The translations under genes and the position numbers were made by a program. From Maylandia zebra (taxonomy: Eukaryota > Chordata > Actinopteri > Cichliformes > Cichlidae), in assembly GCF_041146795.1 (NCBI RefSeq), contig NC_135185.1, positions 26,595,529 through 26,659,528 of the forward strand: DNA of 64,000 nt, given 5' to 3'. The notes below the pieces were generated by a model, which was not told where the DNA came from, did not search any database, and saw only the letters and a list, made by a program, of their open reading frames with translations. Positions 22,856-34,700 of the stretch are shown in pieces (the stretch's first letter is position 1; each line of letters opens with the position of its first letter).

Positions 22856-24678
22856 TTAATCATAATTATGCAAATTCTCATGACCACTGATCAACAACCA
22901 CTGACCAAAACCCACTCTCTGTGTGTTAGAACACACAGAGAGTTGGGGAATGGCTGCAATCACAGCATTGTAAGATGGTGAAAGATGTACCCTTAGGCCC
23001 CCTCCTCGATTCAGAGATGGTCTTTCCCTTTTCACGTAAATGGCCTCCCTGTCCAGGATGTGTACATCCTCATCATTGAAAGAGTGTCCACTGGCCTGTA
23101 GGTGTAAATAGACTGCAGAGTCCTGGCCTGACGAGGTAGCTCTTCTGTGTTGTGCTATTCGCTTCGCCAGAGGTTGTTTGGTTTCCCCGATGTATAAATC
23201 CTGGCAATCCGCCTGGCACTTAACAGCGTACACTATGTTACTCTGTTTGTGTCGGGGGACCCGATCCTTGGGGTGGACCAGTTTTTGGCGCAGCGTGTTT
23301 TGGGGTTTAAAAGCCACAGAGACCCGGTGTTTAGAAAAAATGTGTCTCAACTGCTCCGATACTCCTGACACGTACGGGATCACTGCAGGTTTTCGCTCGG
23401 GCAGCGGTTGTCCTTCTCTCCTGGATCGGCTGGAGCTTTCTTTAGGTGTTTTTCCCGCTTTGACAAAAGTCCAGCTGGGATAACCACATTTACTCAGGGC
23501 CTTCTTGATGTGCTGTTCTTCTGCTTCCCTGGCCGCTGTGTCTGTGGGGATGGTGTTCGCTCTGTGTTGTAGCGTCCTGATGACACCCAGTTTGTGCTCC
23601 AGTGGATGATGAGAGTCAAACCTTAGATACTGATCCGTATGTGTAGGTTTACAGTACACGTCAGCTTTTAGATGTCCCCCATTCCTGATGGAAATCTCAC
23701 AGTCTAAGAAGGCTAACCTGCCACTTTTCATATCCTCCCTGGTGAATTTGATGTGTCGGTCCACCGAGTTAATGTGATCCGTGAACTGTGGTACGTCCTG
23801 AGATTTGATTTTCACCCAGGTGTCATCCACATATCTGAACCAATGGCTTGGTGGTGTCCCAGGGTAGGATAGCAAAGCCCTCTTTTCCACTTCTTCCATG
23901 TACAAATTGGCCACGATGGGTGAAACTGGGGAGCCCACGGCACACCCGTGTTTCTGCCTGTAGAACTGACCCTTGTGTGTGAAGCAGGTGGAATGAAGAC
24001 ACAGTTCCAAAAGCAAACACACTTGGTCAATGCTGAGAGTGGTCCTGATGCTGAGGTTAGTGTCATCCTGTATCTCTTACGGACTACCTCCAACGCTTCT
24101 GTGACTGGGATGCAAGTGAAGAGAGATGTAACATCTCTCACCTTCTCAACAAAATCCAGGGTGTTCTGGATGTGGTGTTCAGAGCTGCCCACCAGCGGGT
24201 TGAGGATCAAAGCCAGAAACTTGGAGATGTTATAGGAGACAGAGTTGATCATGCAGACAATCGGTCTTAAAGGTGCATCCTGTTTATGTATTTCTGGTAA
24301 ACCATACAGACTTGGTGTAGACTCCCCTGGGTATAGCCTGTGGTATGAGGTCCGGTCAATAGCCTCGTCTTGTTCTAACTGCTTCAGACAGTCTATCACC
24401 CTCTTCCTGTAGCCACTTCCTGGGTCTCGTTTCAGGGGCTCATAAGTATTTTCATCACTGAGTAGTGACAAAATTTTCTCATGATAGTCTTTCTGGTTTA
24501 GCAATACTGTGCACCTACCCTTGTCTGCCGGAAGGATGATAATGTTGTTGTCATCACTAAGTGATGTGAGTGCCTTCCTCTCCTCCATGGTGATGTTGGA
24601 TGCTGGGGGCTTTGCATTGCTGAGACAGGCCAAAACTTTCGTCCGTAGTTGCTCTGCTTCCACTTTTTTTCTAAACAC
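22856..24678 (-). pseudogene. PLE reverse transcriptase-GIY-YIG endonuclease ORF, frameshifted
   Basis: Two overlapping frames, 24678-23812 and 24022-22856, together cover the PLE protein. The first holds the fingers and early palm domain (PADKGR; GLPEIHK; RPIVCMINSVSYNISKFLA). Between KVRDV and TSLFTCIPV the segment with the first catalytic Asp motif appears to be missing. The second holds AVGSPVSPIVANLY, FRYVDDTW (catalytic Asp pair), FLDCEISI and the GIY-YIG domain near residues 260-340 of that frame. PLEs prime reverse transcription at a nicked target and commonly leave inverted or duplicated ends. The frame change near 23960-24020 is degenerate damage. Confidence 0.88.
23287..23343 (+). 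repeat. inverted duplication, internal copy within PLE
   Basis: About 50-55 bp almost identical, in reverse complement, to about 24664-24717. Translations share WRSVFWGLKATET. See the other copy. Confidence 0.88.
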
Positions 24679-24717
24679 CAGGTCTCAGTGGCTTTTAAAC
24701 CCCAAAACACGCTGCGC
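24664..24717 (-). repeat. inverted duplication, copy at PLE 5' end
   Basis: Reverse-complement copy of 23287-23343 at the 5' (right) junction of the PLE, just inside the target duplication. This arrangement fits template switching or twin-priming during insertion. Confidence 0.88.
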
Positions 24718-24726
24718 CACGCTGCG

Positions 24727-24740
24727 TTCATTTAAAATGG
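24727..24740. repeat. target-site duplication, right copy (Penelope-like element)
   Basis: TTCATTTAAAATGG, identical to 22701-22714. Confidence 0.88.
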
Positions 24741-25280
24741 TTACTTTCCCGGCATAGGCCTGGCTTTGAATCATAATCCATAAATTTTCAATAAGGTTGA
24801 GGTTGGGGTGTTGGGAAGGCTGTTTTGGAAGTTCGATGTCAGCCTTCTTTAACAAAACCAGTTTTAATGTTCGATCCGTGTCCTCTTGGAACACTCGTAT
24901 CCAAGTTTCAACTGTCTTGCAGTTTAGTTGAAGGATTTTGAGGTAGTTCTGCTTCTCCATTATTCCATCCACTTTCTGCAGGGTACCTGATCCACTGGCA
25001 GCAAACCGGCCAAAGAGCATGATGCTGCTAACACCATGCATGCGGTTGCTATAGCGTTCTTAGCTCTGAAAAGCTCATCTTTACAGCTCCAAACATACAG
25101 TCCATGGCAATTTCTTCTCTTTTTTTTTTTTTTTTTTTGTGTCCCTGTCCATGGCGATTTCAAATTGGCTCCACTATGGCATTCCAGCAGTTTCCATTTT
25201 CTGGTAGGATTGAGTCTTGGTGGTTCCTGGGTTGATTTTGAACATCCTAAACAATTACCTCTCATCTGAGGGTCACAGGT
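24741..25280 (-). pseudogene. Tc1 transposase remnant
   Basis: Minus-strand frames contain SIMLFGRFAASGSGTLQKVDG, then PSQHPNLNLIENLW, which corresponds to the Tc1 catalytic PSQSPDLNPIENLW region. Upstream fragments in another frame include WSCKDELFRAKNAI. The usual DNDPKH-type Asp motif is replaced by EDTDRTLKLVLLKK. Frameshifts and a poly-T tract (25122-25138) show decay. The C-terminus was split from its TIR by the PLE insertion. Confidence 0.75.
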
Positions 25281-25379
25281 TGGGTCTTCTTCTAGACCTC
25301 GGCTAAGTGTGACACATCTGAATAACTTACATACAATTTTTTGAACTGGTGATCTTGGAATCTTCAGTTGTTTATAAAG

Positions 25380-25690
25380 GCTCCAAGATATTTTCTCAAC
25401 TTAAAATCTACAATTTTTCTGCTTATATCTCCAGGTTCAAGGTTCGATCCCTCCAGTCTGCATGCCAAAAATATCCTTGGGCTAGATACCAACCTGAAAT
25501 TGTTCTCCGATGTATCCATTGGAGCGTGAATGTGTGTTAATGCTAGATAGGAAGCAATTACATAGAAAGAGCATAGAAAAAGTCCTTGGGTGAATACAGC
25601 AAGTTGTGTAAATCGCTTTGAGTGCTCAGATAGAAAAGTAAAAAAAACATGTCCACTTATCATTTACCAAAAAAAAAAAAAAAAAAATCT
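25380..25690 (+). repeat. tRNA-derived SINE (AFC-like fish family)
   Basis: Has a B-box-like GGTTCGATCCC at about 25441, then CCTTGGGCTAGATACCAACC, TGAATGTGTGTTAATG and TGTAAATCGCTTTGAGTGC. It ends CATTTACC followed by an A-rich tail. This order is typical of abundant teleost tRNA SINEs, such as the African cichlid AFC family. The A-box half is degraded or missing. Confidence 0.7.
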
Positions 25691-26627
25691 GTAAACTACC
25701 AGTTATAGTCAGTCATAATCATAAAGTTAATATTAGTTGGTTAAACAACATTATGGAACCTTCAGCACCATAAAATATTTAAGTGATTACATGCATATAT
25801 TTTAGCCTCTCTATTATTTTGACCCTGTGTGTATTAGACAAAATCTGAAATAAATTTGAATTTGCACCACTTTAGCTCAGTGGGTGAGCAAAGGACCAAA
25901 TACCAGATCTTCAGCATCAAACTATCCAATAAAGACGAAACATTATGGATGCTGCACAATCGTTCCACTGTTGTGGACAGTTCAAATAAATCCTTAAAAT
26001 CTCAAAAATACCATGGCCTCGATGCCCATGATGAGTGTATGCAAACGTCTGACCACACTGACCTTTTGGTTTCTTTCTTCATTTCACTGACAGGGCAGAA
26101 CGGGACAGCAGTTCTGTTGCGTAGCTATGACACACATCCTTGTATATAAGAAGAACTAGGACTTTATTTTTCTTTTTAATACTCAGGAGATAAAAAGAAG
26201 CTGACCATTTCAAACCAATCTTTTGCGATCATCCTAAGGATTAAAATATACTTACTGAGCCAAATCGGGTTTCTCAGCTCTGCCCATAAAAAGCAAAAAA
26301 CACGCTTAATCTCAACTTGGCAGATCTCTTCTCTGAATCATCTGCTTGTGCACCTCTGGATGACTTCCAGCTGTGTTTCTTCCTTGAAACTCCATTCTGC
26401 TCACTGGCATGTTCACATTTATTAATCAACCTTATATGTACAACCGATGCTTCTGCCTGACCCAGCTTTCCACCAGCTTCAGACCAAATAAGAGTATTCA
26501 GCCGAAGCATCCGCATGTCCAAGCTCACAGCAGCACGGGTCAACGTGGTGTTCTACTCCATCATCCCAAGGCCTCTGATGTAAAATGACCAGATCTATGG
26601 TGTGTCCTATCATAAGCATTAATTCAT

Positions 26628-26668
26628 TTCCTCCTCGAAATGAGCTGTTGGCTCATTTCGAGGAGGAA
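26628..26668. repeat. perfect hairpin, 18-bp arms with 5-base loop
   Basis: TTCCTCCTCGAAATGAGC at 26628-26645 and its exact complement at 26651-26668 around TGTTG. Confidence 0.85.
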
Positions 26669-27899
26669 GACACAAATCCCTTGAGGATTGTGTGAGAAAA
26701 TCTAACATACCAGTGTTGTGACTTCTTATGTATAAGGTGGCAGTCAAAAGTACTTTTTAATCATCGTTGGAGTGGTAGACTTAGAAATGCATCACTTCTC
26801 AATTATTTTACCGATTACTTCTAAAGTGTTGTGGTTATCATATTATCTCAACAAATTAATCATGTTCTCCAATTTGAGATATTCGAAGCAAAAAGATAAA
26901 AGGAATGATCTTGTTTTTATTCAGGAGCTACATTTTTTGTAGAGTTTTAGTAGGTTCCAGTTTTTTTTATTTCTGCTAACTGATGAATTTTGTCTATCAG
27001 GTTTAAATGAAGTCAAAACTGTGGAGACTGACCCACACCCACTTGAAACATGTGTAACATAAAGTACTACACCTTGAAATGTTATAGCTGTAAATCATGC
27101 TCCAGTGTAGGATGTGGGTGCAGTGTGTTTCCATTCATAGTTGCTTTTTTCCAGGTCAGCCTTATCTCAGAGGTCCACAAAAAACCTCTGAGGTCCACAA
27201 ATTCATCTTAACTACACATTTTGAAGCTGCAGGTCCTTCCTGATTTGACGATGGCCTTCCACCGTGGAGGGAAAAAAAGATTTCACCCTAATTTCAAGTG
27301 GTTTGTGTCCAGAGGGGCAGGAAGTGGCAACATTGCCATTAGAAATTCTGATTGGAACCCCGCTGCTTCTGCTTAACACATCTCATGACTGTGATGGGTG
27401 AGTAGATAATCGATTTGAAATGTCTCAAAGAGGAGAAAGATGTGGGCCAATGGAAAAATCAAATCAAATGAAAGTAATGCTGTATTTCTTTGAAGAGCCT
27501 GAGGTTATATCTAGTACTCCCTCTTCGCTTCCTTACTGAATAATTCAGGTTATTATTCAAATCTCAGGTTGTTACATAGATTAACCAGTAAAGTCACAGC
27601 TTTGACAACCAAAAAGACACATGGCTGTGATCTAAAGATCAATGTCATCAAAGGGTTATTTTAAAAAGGTCTTTTTTTGTTACAGCACGTTGAAATAAAA
27701 ACCCCTCACATGCTATGATAAACTGTTCATGCTCAGTTAGCAGTTAACATTTTGGTCAGCCCTATTTTAAGTGTGTATTCTTACTTATGTTAAAGAGATC
27801 GTGTTTCGCTACTAAGATTTCAAAGGCACTGAGAAAGATGCAGAGGATCTCCAGACAAAGCAAGAGCTCTCTAGTAAAGCTCCCCTGACAAGATTAAAA

Positions 27900-28080
27900 A
27901 TGTCTGATCCACTTAATCTCGGAGGAGACGCGAAAACATACATAAATGAGCAGATGCGCACGGGAACAAGAGCGCGCATCACCTGTGCGGCAGTCTCGGG
28001 TTTGCTGCGTACTTCTGCACATGTCTGCTTCGATGGCCGTGAAATTCATCAGTCGCATCGGTCGCTGTATTTGATTCATG
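27900..28080. promoter_or_regulatory. CpG-rich patch, possible regulatory element
   Basis: Markedly richer in CG dinucleotides than its AT-rich surroundings (CGGAGGAGACGCG, GCGCACGGG, GAGCGCGC, GTCGCATCGGTCGC). It is 8 kb upstream of impg1 and 13 kb downstream of htr1b, with no gene on it. It could be an unrecognised promoter, enhancer or repeat relic. Confidence 0.25.
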
Positions 28081-28960
28081 TTTTCGTCACTTTTCATGCT
28101 TAACTCTGCTGTAATCAATCCTGTCATAACAGCGCTACAGATATATGTTTTGGCCTGTGGCTGATGCAGCTTTATATTGCACGTTTATATTCTGAGGTTG
28201 ATTTAGTCATGGTTTCCGTGCTGCCTGTGTCATCCTGCTGTGGGACAGAGATTTACCCTGATGGACTGTTACTTGACCTGACCTCCTCCTTTTTTATTTT
28301 CTCTTTGGCCTTTATTGTTCTTTTGAACTCTTCCATGTAAATCTTTTTTCCCCTTCTCAATATTTTCTGCTCACTGGGAACACAGTAGACCGGATACCAG
28401 GAGCCACAGTTCCATCCTGCTTCTCAGAACACGGGGGTGTAGGCTTTCCACTTCTCTCCAACTAAGAGAGCATGAGGAAAACCTCACGGGAATCTAAACT
28501 GGCACCTCTTATGAGAAAAAAGACATGAAGAATTAATTTCTAGACTTCCACCTGTCAACAAACTCCCCCAAGAAGCCACAAGCCTTTTTAAGCTCCAATT
28601 ACACGGGATATTGAAAGGGTCATTGATGATGTTCATTTTGTCACATATCACAGATAACTTAATGATTGCTAATTTGAGAGAGTGCTCCCTGGTGTATGAG
28701 CTGATTTTGTCATTGTCTCCAGTGATGGAAGTAATCAGTGTTTGAAATCATTGTCTTCTCGAATAAATTATCCTTCTGCATCATTATCATATTCTGATTG
28801 ATTGGATTTGAGTTGCATTGTGATTGGATTAGCATTAGGTGAGACAAACCCAACCCAATGTAAAATCTATTCAATAAAAACTGCATCTGACCCAGCTCGT
28901 ACAATGAAACTCATTTGATTTATTCATTAGTTTTCCTCATCCAAACTTTTTATTCTCCAT

Positions 28961-28974
28961 CATTTCGATTTTGT
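28961..28974. repeat. target-site duplication, left copy (Rex3-like LINE)
   Basis: CATTTCGATTTTGT, identical to 29979-29992. Confidence 0.9.
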
Positions 28975-29978
28975 CCATCCATCCATCCATCTTCATCCGC
29001 TTTATCCGGGGCCGGGTCGCGGGGGCAGCAGCATAAGCAGAGAAGCCCAGACCTCCCTCTCCCCAGCCACCTCCTCCAGCTTATCCGGGGGAATACCAAG
29101 GCGTTCCCAGGCCAGCCGAGAGATATAATCTCTCCAGCGTGTCCTGGGTCTGCCCCGGGGCCTCCTCCTGGTGGGACATGCCCGGAACACCTCACCCAGG
29201 AGGTGCCCAGGAGGCATCCTTGTCAGATGCCCGAACCACCTCAGCTGGCTCCTTTCGATGTGGAGGAGCAGCAGCTCTACTCTGAGCCCCTCCCGGATGG
29301 CCGGATTTCTCACCCTATCTCTAAGGGAGAGGCCAGCCACCCTTCGGAGGAAGCTCATTTCTGCCGCTTGTATCCGCGATCTCGTTCTTTCGGTCACTAC
29401 CCACAGCTCGTGGCCATAGGTGAGGGTAGGGACGTAGATCGACCGGTAAATTGAGAGCTTCGCTTTTACACTCAGCTCCCTCTTCACCACGACGGACCGG
29501 TGCAGCGTCTGCATCACTGCAGCTGCCGCACCAATCCGTCTGTCGATCTCTGGCTCCCTTCTCCCATCACTCGCAAACAAGACCCCGAGATACTTGAACT
29601 CCTCCACTTGGGGCAGGAACTCATCCCCGACCCGGAGTGGGCACTTCACCCTTTTCCGGCTGAGAACCATGGCCTCAGATTTGGAGGTGCTGATCCTCAT
29701 TCCCGCTGCTTCACACTCGGCTGCGAACTGTTCCAGTGTGAGCTGGAGGCCCTCACCTGATGAAGCCAACAGAACCACATCATCCGCGAAAAGCAGAGAT
29801 GAGATTCTGAGGCCACCAAAGTGAAAGCCCTCCGCCACTTGGCTGTGCCTAGAAATCTTGTCCATAAAAATTATGAACAGAATCAGTGACAAAGGGCAGC
29901 CCTGGCGGAGCCCATCACCCACCGGGAACGAGTCCGAACCAAGCTCTTGCAACGGTTGTATAGGAATCGAATGGCCCC
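28975..29978 (-). mobile_element. 5'-truncated RTE-clade LINE (Rex3-like), about 1.0 kb
   Basis: Exact 14-bp duplications flank the insert. On the minus strand it ends in GGATAAAGCGGATGAAG followed by GATG repeats (28975-28992), the short repeat tail known for Rex3/RTE elements. One open frame (29952-29002) encodes the C-terminal half of a reverse transcriptase: GDGLRQGCPLS, LLFADDVVLL with the FADD catalytic Asp pair, EFKYLGVLF, LTYGHELWV, and the HIERSQLRWFGHLTRMP tail. The endonuclease and RT N-terminus are absent, as expected for 5' truncation during target-primed reverse transcription. The long open frame suggests a fairly recent insertion. Confidence 0.92.
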
Positions 29979-29992
29979 CATTTCGATTTTGT
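29979..29992. repeat. target-site duplication, right copy (Rex3-like LINE)
   Basis: CATTTCGATTTTGT, identical to 28961-28974. Confidence 0.9.
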
Positions 29993-30568
29993 TTTTAGTG
30001 TTATTGAGCAGTAAGCATACAGCGCAGCACGTCATGATGCTAAGAAGAACATAAACTAAATGTGTGTTTTCCATTTCATGGCATTAGCTGTTTTGATGTT
30101 TTAAATGTGAACCATAAATATCATTTAGGATCATGAATTCCTTCTTATTTCAGAGCAGCTGGCATAAGTGATGGATGGAGGGAATTTTACTATACTGCTA
30201 CTATCTTAAATCTTAAATAAAGCAGGAGGAAGGTTTCCCAGGATCACTCTCCAGTATTCTCCTCATGTATTCTTTGTTTTTCCAGTTATTCACTGTGTAT
30301 TATTTTTTTCTTGTCCAATTCTTTTTTCTTTTTTTTTTACCTGAATCGTGCTGGATTTCTTTTCCTTTCCCCTTTTGCCTCTCTGTGTGTGACCTGTGTC
30401 TGTCTGGATTAAGTATTTGGAGTTTTGACTGCCTAATGGTGCAATGCATTTTGGCCCTCCTAGGAACTGTTGCTAACATGATCAGACTGAATAAGTAAAT
30501 TCCTTTGAGCCCATGAGGCCGTCAGAACAGAAGCATATTTGGTAGTCCTGGCAACCTTGCAGCTTTAA

Positions 30569-30843
30569 CCCTGTAACACTAAGTGTGCCATATTTGATAC
30601 ATGAGGGTCTTTTTGAGTCTTTGTGACTTCTACATCATCATTGTGATACCTTTCCCTTCAAAAACCCAAATAAATTGCACAATACATTTATTTTAAAAAA
30701 AATGTAGTAAATATTATACAAATTAAAAATCCTGTATGCAAATTAATCTCTGATTTTATCTGTATTTTGTCAGGAGGTCAGAAGGTTGCTAGAAATGTTA
30801 ATGTTTTAGCAATTATTTCATTAATAATTTAGGCTTTACAGGG
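30569..30843. mobile_element. piggyBac-type MITE
   Basis: The 275-bp segment is bounded by TTAA at 30565-30568 and 30844-30847. Its ends are CCCTGTAA and TTACAGGG. TTAA target plus CCCT ends fit the piggyBac superfamily. No coding capacity. Confidence 0.7.
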
Positions 30844-31066
30844 TTAAGGGACTTTCCATGTCCCAGCCACATGTTTACAACCTCTCGCCTCATATTCTGT
30901 TATCTTGCAATTGCATATATTGCATACGTGCATGCATGCAAAGGGGTATCTTGCAAACTGTCTGTATACCTGTATACTGTAGAAAGAAATGCTTAAATGC
31001 ATTGCTGCAGGTTCCTAATCATTTTAGTATCTTCTTTCAGCATGTTTGTCCAATCTTCAAATAATA

Positions 31067-31193
<127 letters not shown>

Positions 31194-31621
31194 GGGAGTA
31201 TATGTCTGTGATTTTTCCACATTGTTTTCTAAAATATTTCCTACTTTAAGTGCTTATAAAGTGGGTCATGCGTTTTTTGGTAAAAGTAGCTTGGACAATA
31301 AGAGGTTTATTTCTGAATGAATTATTTTTGTATCTGCAGAGCCTGAACACTTTTTCTTTTCATTGGCTTTAAATAGTTCAGGTTTTGAATCCTGACTGGA
31401 TTGCTTAGCATAACGCCCTCTGTTGGCGGTTCAGCAATTTTGGCCACGATGGTGCACAATAACAGGAAGGGAAGAAAACTGTAGGGTACAGATTGCTTCT
31501 TTTAGTAGATATTACTGCAGACATGTATCAAAGCCCCTAAACCACAAAATATTTATTATATTAATAGATACAAGTTTATTTATATTCGTCTTTTTCTATT
31601 CTCATTTTTATACTTGACATA

Positions 31622-31746
<125 letters not shown>

Positions 31747-34700
31747 AATTAAATAAATAAAACATGCACTATATAGTAAATTTGACTGCTAGATCAGTTG
31801 TCTGAGTATTAATTTGTCTTACTTATTTAACTAATTAGTGTATAATTTAGTTTGTGTAATTAATAAGTTCCCTCAAGGCTGGCAAAGCCCCCACAATTCT
31901 CAGAGAAGGCAGGATTGCCTCCACATGAGGAATTAAGTACACGATTAATGTGTCAAAAAACACTTTCATATTAAAGTGTCCATTAAAGTTTCCTCTGCTT
32001 AATCTCGACCTTAGAGAGCAGAGTACAACTTTGTAGACAAACATTACTTTAATTCCCATAATTCTACTGTAAAATGCAATATAGTAAAAAGTGTCTCAAA
32101 TATGTAACAACCTGTGCTGCTACTGAATACTGTGGTGGTTATCCATGAACACAACCTGACCTTTACCATTCACAGTTCTTAATATGTGTCTACATGTGTT
32201 AACAGCCTCGAAAGAAATTCACAAGTTCAGTAGAAACTACACTTACAAACCTATCTTCATAAAAGATTATTAAAGAACGTCCTCGCTTATGAACTCCAGT
32301 AGCGATTCACAGAGCTGATGATGGCACTAGCTACGATGGCACGTTCACCGCTGCCGGTCTACTAGAGTGGATCACACTGATAATCAGCCCAGAGTGGATT
32401 TTCTCAAAGAGGAATGTTACGACAAACATGACTCTAATATTAGACTGCCAGCCCCGGGGCACTCATCTTCTCTGCTCTCCAAGGGAAGGTTAAAAGCTGG
32501 AACCTCAGTTGAAGCAGATCACACAAGTTTTTAGATGATGTGTTGTAATCTTTTGGTTACTCTTGTGCAGAGAATCGTAACTGCAAACAGTTAAATCGGA
32601 TAAAAATCTCTTAGATGTTTTTTCGTTTTATGTCTGTTTAGGGTCATTACTGGCAGTGAATGCAAGACCTAAATGTATAAAAGTACTGCATTAGGGAATT
32701 GTACTTTACTGAGGGGGAAATTTTCATTTTCAAAAATGAAAAAGGACACAAATTAATTACAGTACAGAATAGGTTAGATATTTGTAGCTCCATACTGTTG
32801 AGGTTAACATCTTGTGTCAGGAGAGCAGCCGAAGGTACTTTTTATTTCGTTTAGAGATTTAAAAACAGTAAAGTGTCTTTACTTTCATAGCCTTCCCCTG
32901 CCATCCAAGATTTTATGTAATACATGGAGCATCTTGGAGTTGCAACAGATTTGTCAGCTGCACATCCATGATGTAAATCTTGGGAATATTATTGGGATCT
33001 GTTGACCATGGAGGTCATCTGACTTCAGTAATTTGCTATTATGTTCAAGAAATCACTACCATCACCAGTCTGAACTGTTGTTACAAGCAGAACAGATCCT
33101 TGGTTTCATGTTGATTATGTCAAATTCCAACAGGGTTGACTGAATCTAACGAAAAAAATAGCCTTTATTATAGCCAATGAAACATATTTAAATAAATGAT
33201 AACATAAAGTGAACAAGAACTAACAAAACCAAAACTGGGAAAAACCAAAACATGAAACCTGAAAATCCTGACGCCATGAACCATGGAGACGTGAGGAGGT
33301 AAACAGAAAGCTCGACAATGGCTAATAATGGAAGTGAAAACACAGCTGACACGATACCAGAGGGGAAGCAAAACTAAACACACTAAACACGGAACACAAG
33401 ACTGTCAAAATAAAACAGGAATCATACTGAGACGTAGACTGTGAAAACACACGCTTGACAATAGGACATGGAACACATGACAGATTAGGGAGCTGGAATA
33501 GAACACAAGGAGGGGAACACGGGGACAGGTAAGGGGGACGAGGCACGGGCATACACAGAGGTTGTGCAAGAAAATCCCAGCAAATCAGCAGTATCTATGT
33601 CTAATTTTATGTTGTAATGGCTAATTTATCATCAAGATTTATTTGTGAAATACCTCTTTGGCTGTTTATCCAATCAGTGTGTGGAGGATATCAACAGCAA
33701 AAGCAAAAGTAGTGTCGATGTAGTGCCAGTGTAGCAAAGCATGTGCACAGAGTCTAAGACACATAGTTGATTTAAGGTGTAAGGAGCACTTCTGCCATTT
33801 ACAATAATCATGGAACAGCTACAAACACATGCAAACAGCCCCTCCATTGCAGATTTTCTGGCATTTTGTTTCTCGACAGAGAACAAACTCTATATCTTAG
33901 CCAGTGTTTTAAAGTATAGACTAATCATTTTGTGTCTCCAACACTGTGAGTTTTTCAGTGTGCACCCATAGCCTAAGCACACTTTCAAGCTCGGTACTCC
34001 GGCTGCTAGGCAGTCTGGGTATCCACATCAGTGCAGTTGTCTAGTACCCATTAACAAATACTGACCAAGGATGAAGTCAAATTCTCAGCCTGAAATCTTC
34101 TTTCAGTCTCCCTCTGGACAAATGATGAATTTAACGGCAGGTGTCTTTCCTGCTGTGCCAGACTGTGGCAGTCAGCAATACCCAGGCTCTGTCCCTAATG
34201 AAATAACCCCTTCTGACAGATGGCATGTACCACTTTCCCTCTGCTGCATAATTTAAACTGACCTCTCTAATTGGACAATGATTCAAGTCATCAGCCAGTG
34301 GGAGAAGGTCAAGCCTGTCTGAATCAAATCTTAGTTGAGATGGACAAAGCTTTGTTTATCTTGGGAACAATATCAAAGTAACTCATGAAAACAGAGCTGA
34401 AATACATTATTAATGTGCAAGTCTCAGCTCCAAGATTAGCTGCTTTTATGCATAAACAATGCTTCAGTTTGACAGTGTTTTGCTTTATTTTCAGTTTATT
34501 CTAATCTCATCTCAGATGTTAAAAACAATTCTTCTTAATCGTCACCTTGAACCTTGAATCTCTGACTTTACCTTTTGTGTTATCATGAAGGATTCAGGTC
34601 AGCGTCACAAACTGGAGAGACATCCTGGAACAGTCAGATTTAACAACACAATTTCTCTTTTATTTACCTTTTTGAAATAGTCTTACAGAAAAAGAAGATC

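Larger units (their letters stand above)
22715..24726 (-). mobile_element. Penelope-like retroelement (PLE), about 2.0 kb, defective
   Basis: Flanked by an exact 14-bp duplication (22701-22714 and 24727-24740). The minus strand encodes Penelope-type reverse transcriptase motifs: PADKGRCTVLL, SLYGLPEIHK, PLRPIVCMINSVSYN and HGCAVGSPVSPIVANLYMEE. The catalytic FRYVDDTW follows, then a C-terminal GIY-YIG endonuclease with IVYAVKC and LYIGETKQPLAKRIAQHRRA. The N-terminal end is followed by an inverted copy of 23287-23343. The 3' flank (22715-22855) has a hammerhead-like motif. A frameshift and an internal loss in the palm make it non-functional. Confidence 0.9.
22384..26052 (-). mobile_element. 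Tc1-like transposon interrupted by a Penelope-like element and carrying a SINE
   Basis: The outer ends are inverted repeats. The left reads GTTTGCATACACTCATCATG from 22387; the right is its complement ending about 26046, with about 70 bp of similar subterminal sequence on each side. Removing the Penelope-like insert (22715-24726 plus one 14-bp duplication) leaves roughly 1.65 kb, the usual Tc1 length. Transposase remnants on the minus strand sit right of the insert. The element also contains a tRNA-type SINE and poly-A and poly-T tracts, so it is old and inactive. Confidence 0.8.
26053..28974. other. intergenic DNA
   Basis: No gene recognised. Includes a hairpin (26628-26668), a CpG-rich patch (about 27900-28080) and otherwise AT-rich sequence. 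The direct repeat copy of a LINE target site sits at its right edge. Confidence 0.4.

Noticed and set aside
25870..25895. tRNA-like phrase TTTAGCTCAGTGGGTGAGCA
   Set aside because: It resembles a tRNA A-box, but no B-box, acceptor stem or cloverleaf follows; it is probably a SINE or chance remnant inside the Tc1 arm.
28915..29454. Plus-strand open frame of 179 codons
   Set aside because: Antisense of the Rex3-like reverse transcriptase.
33160..33560. Possible LTR-retroelement relic
   Set aside because: A-rich ACAC/GGAAC phrases resemble the non-coding parts of fish retroelements, but no LTR pair, primer-binding site or coding motif was found.
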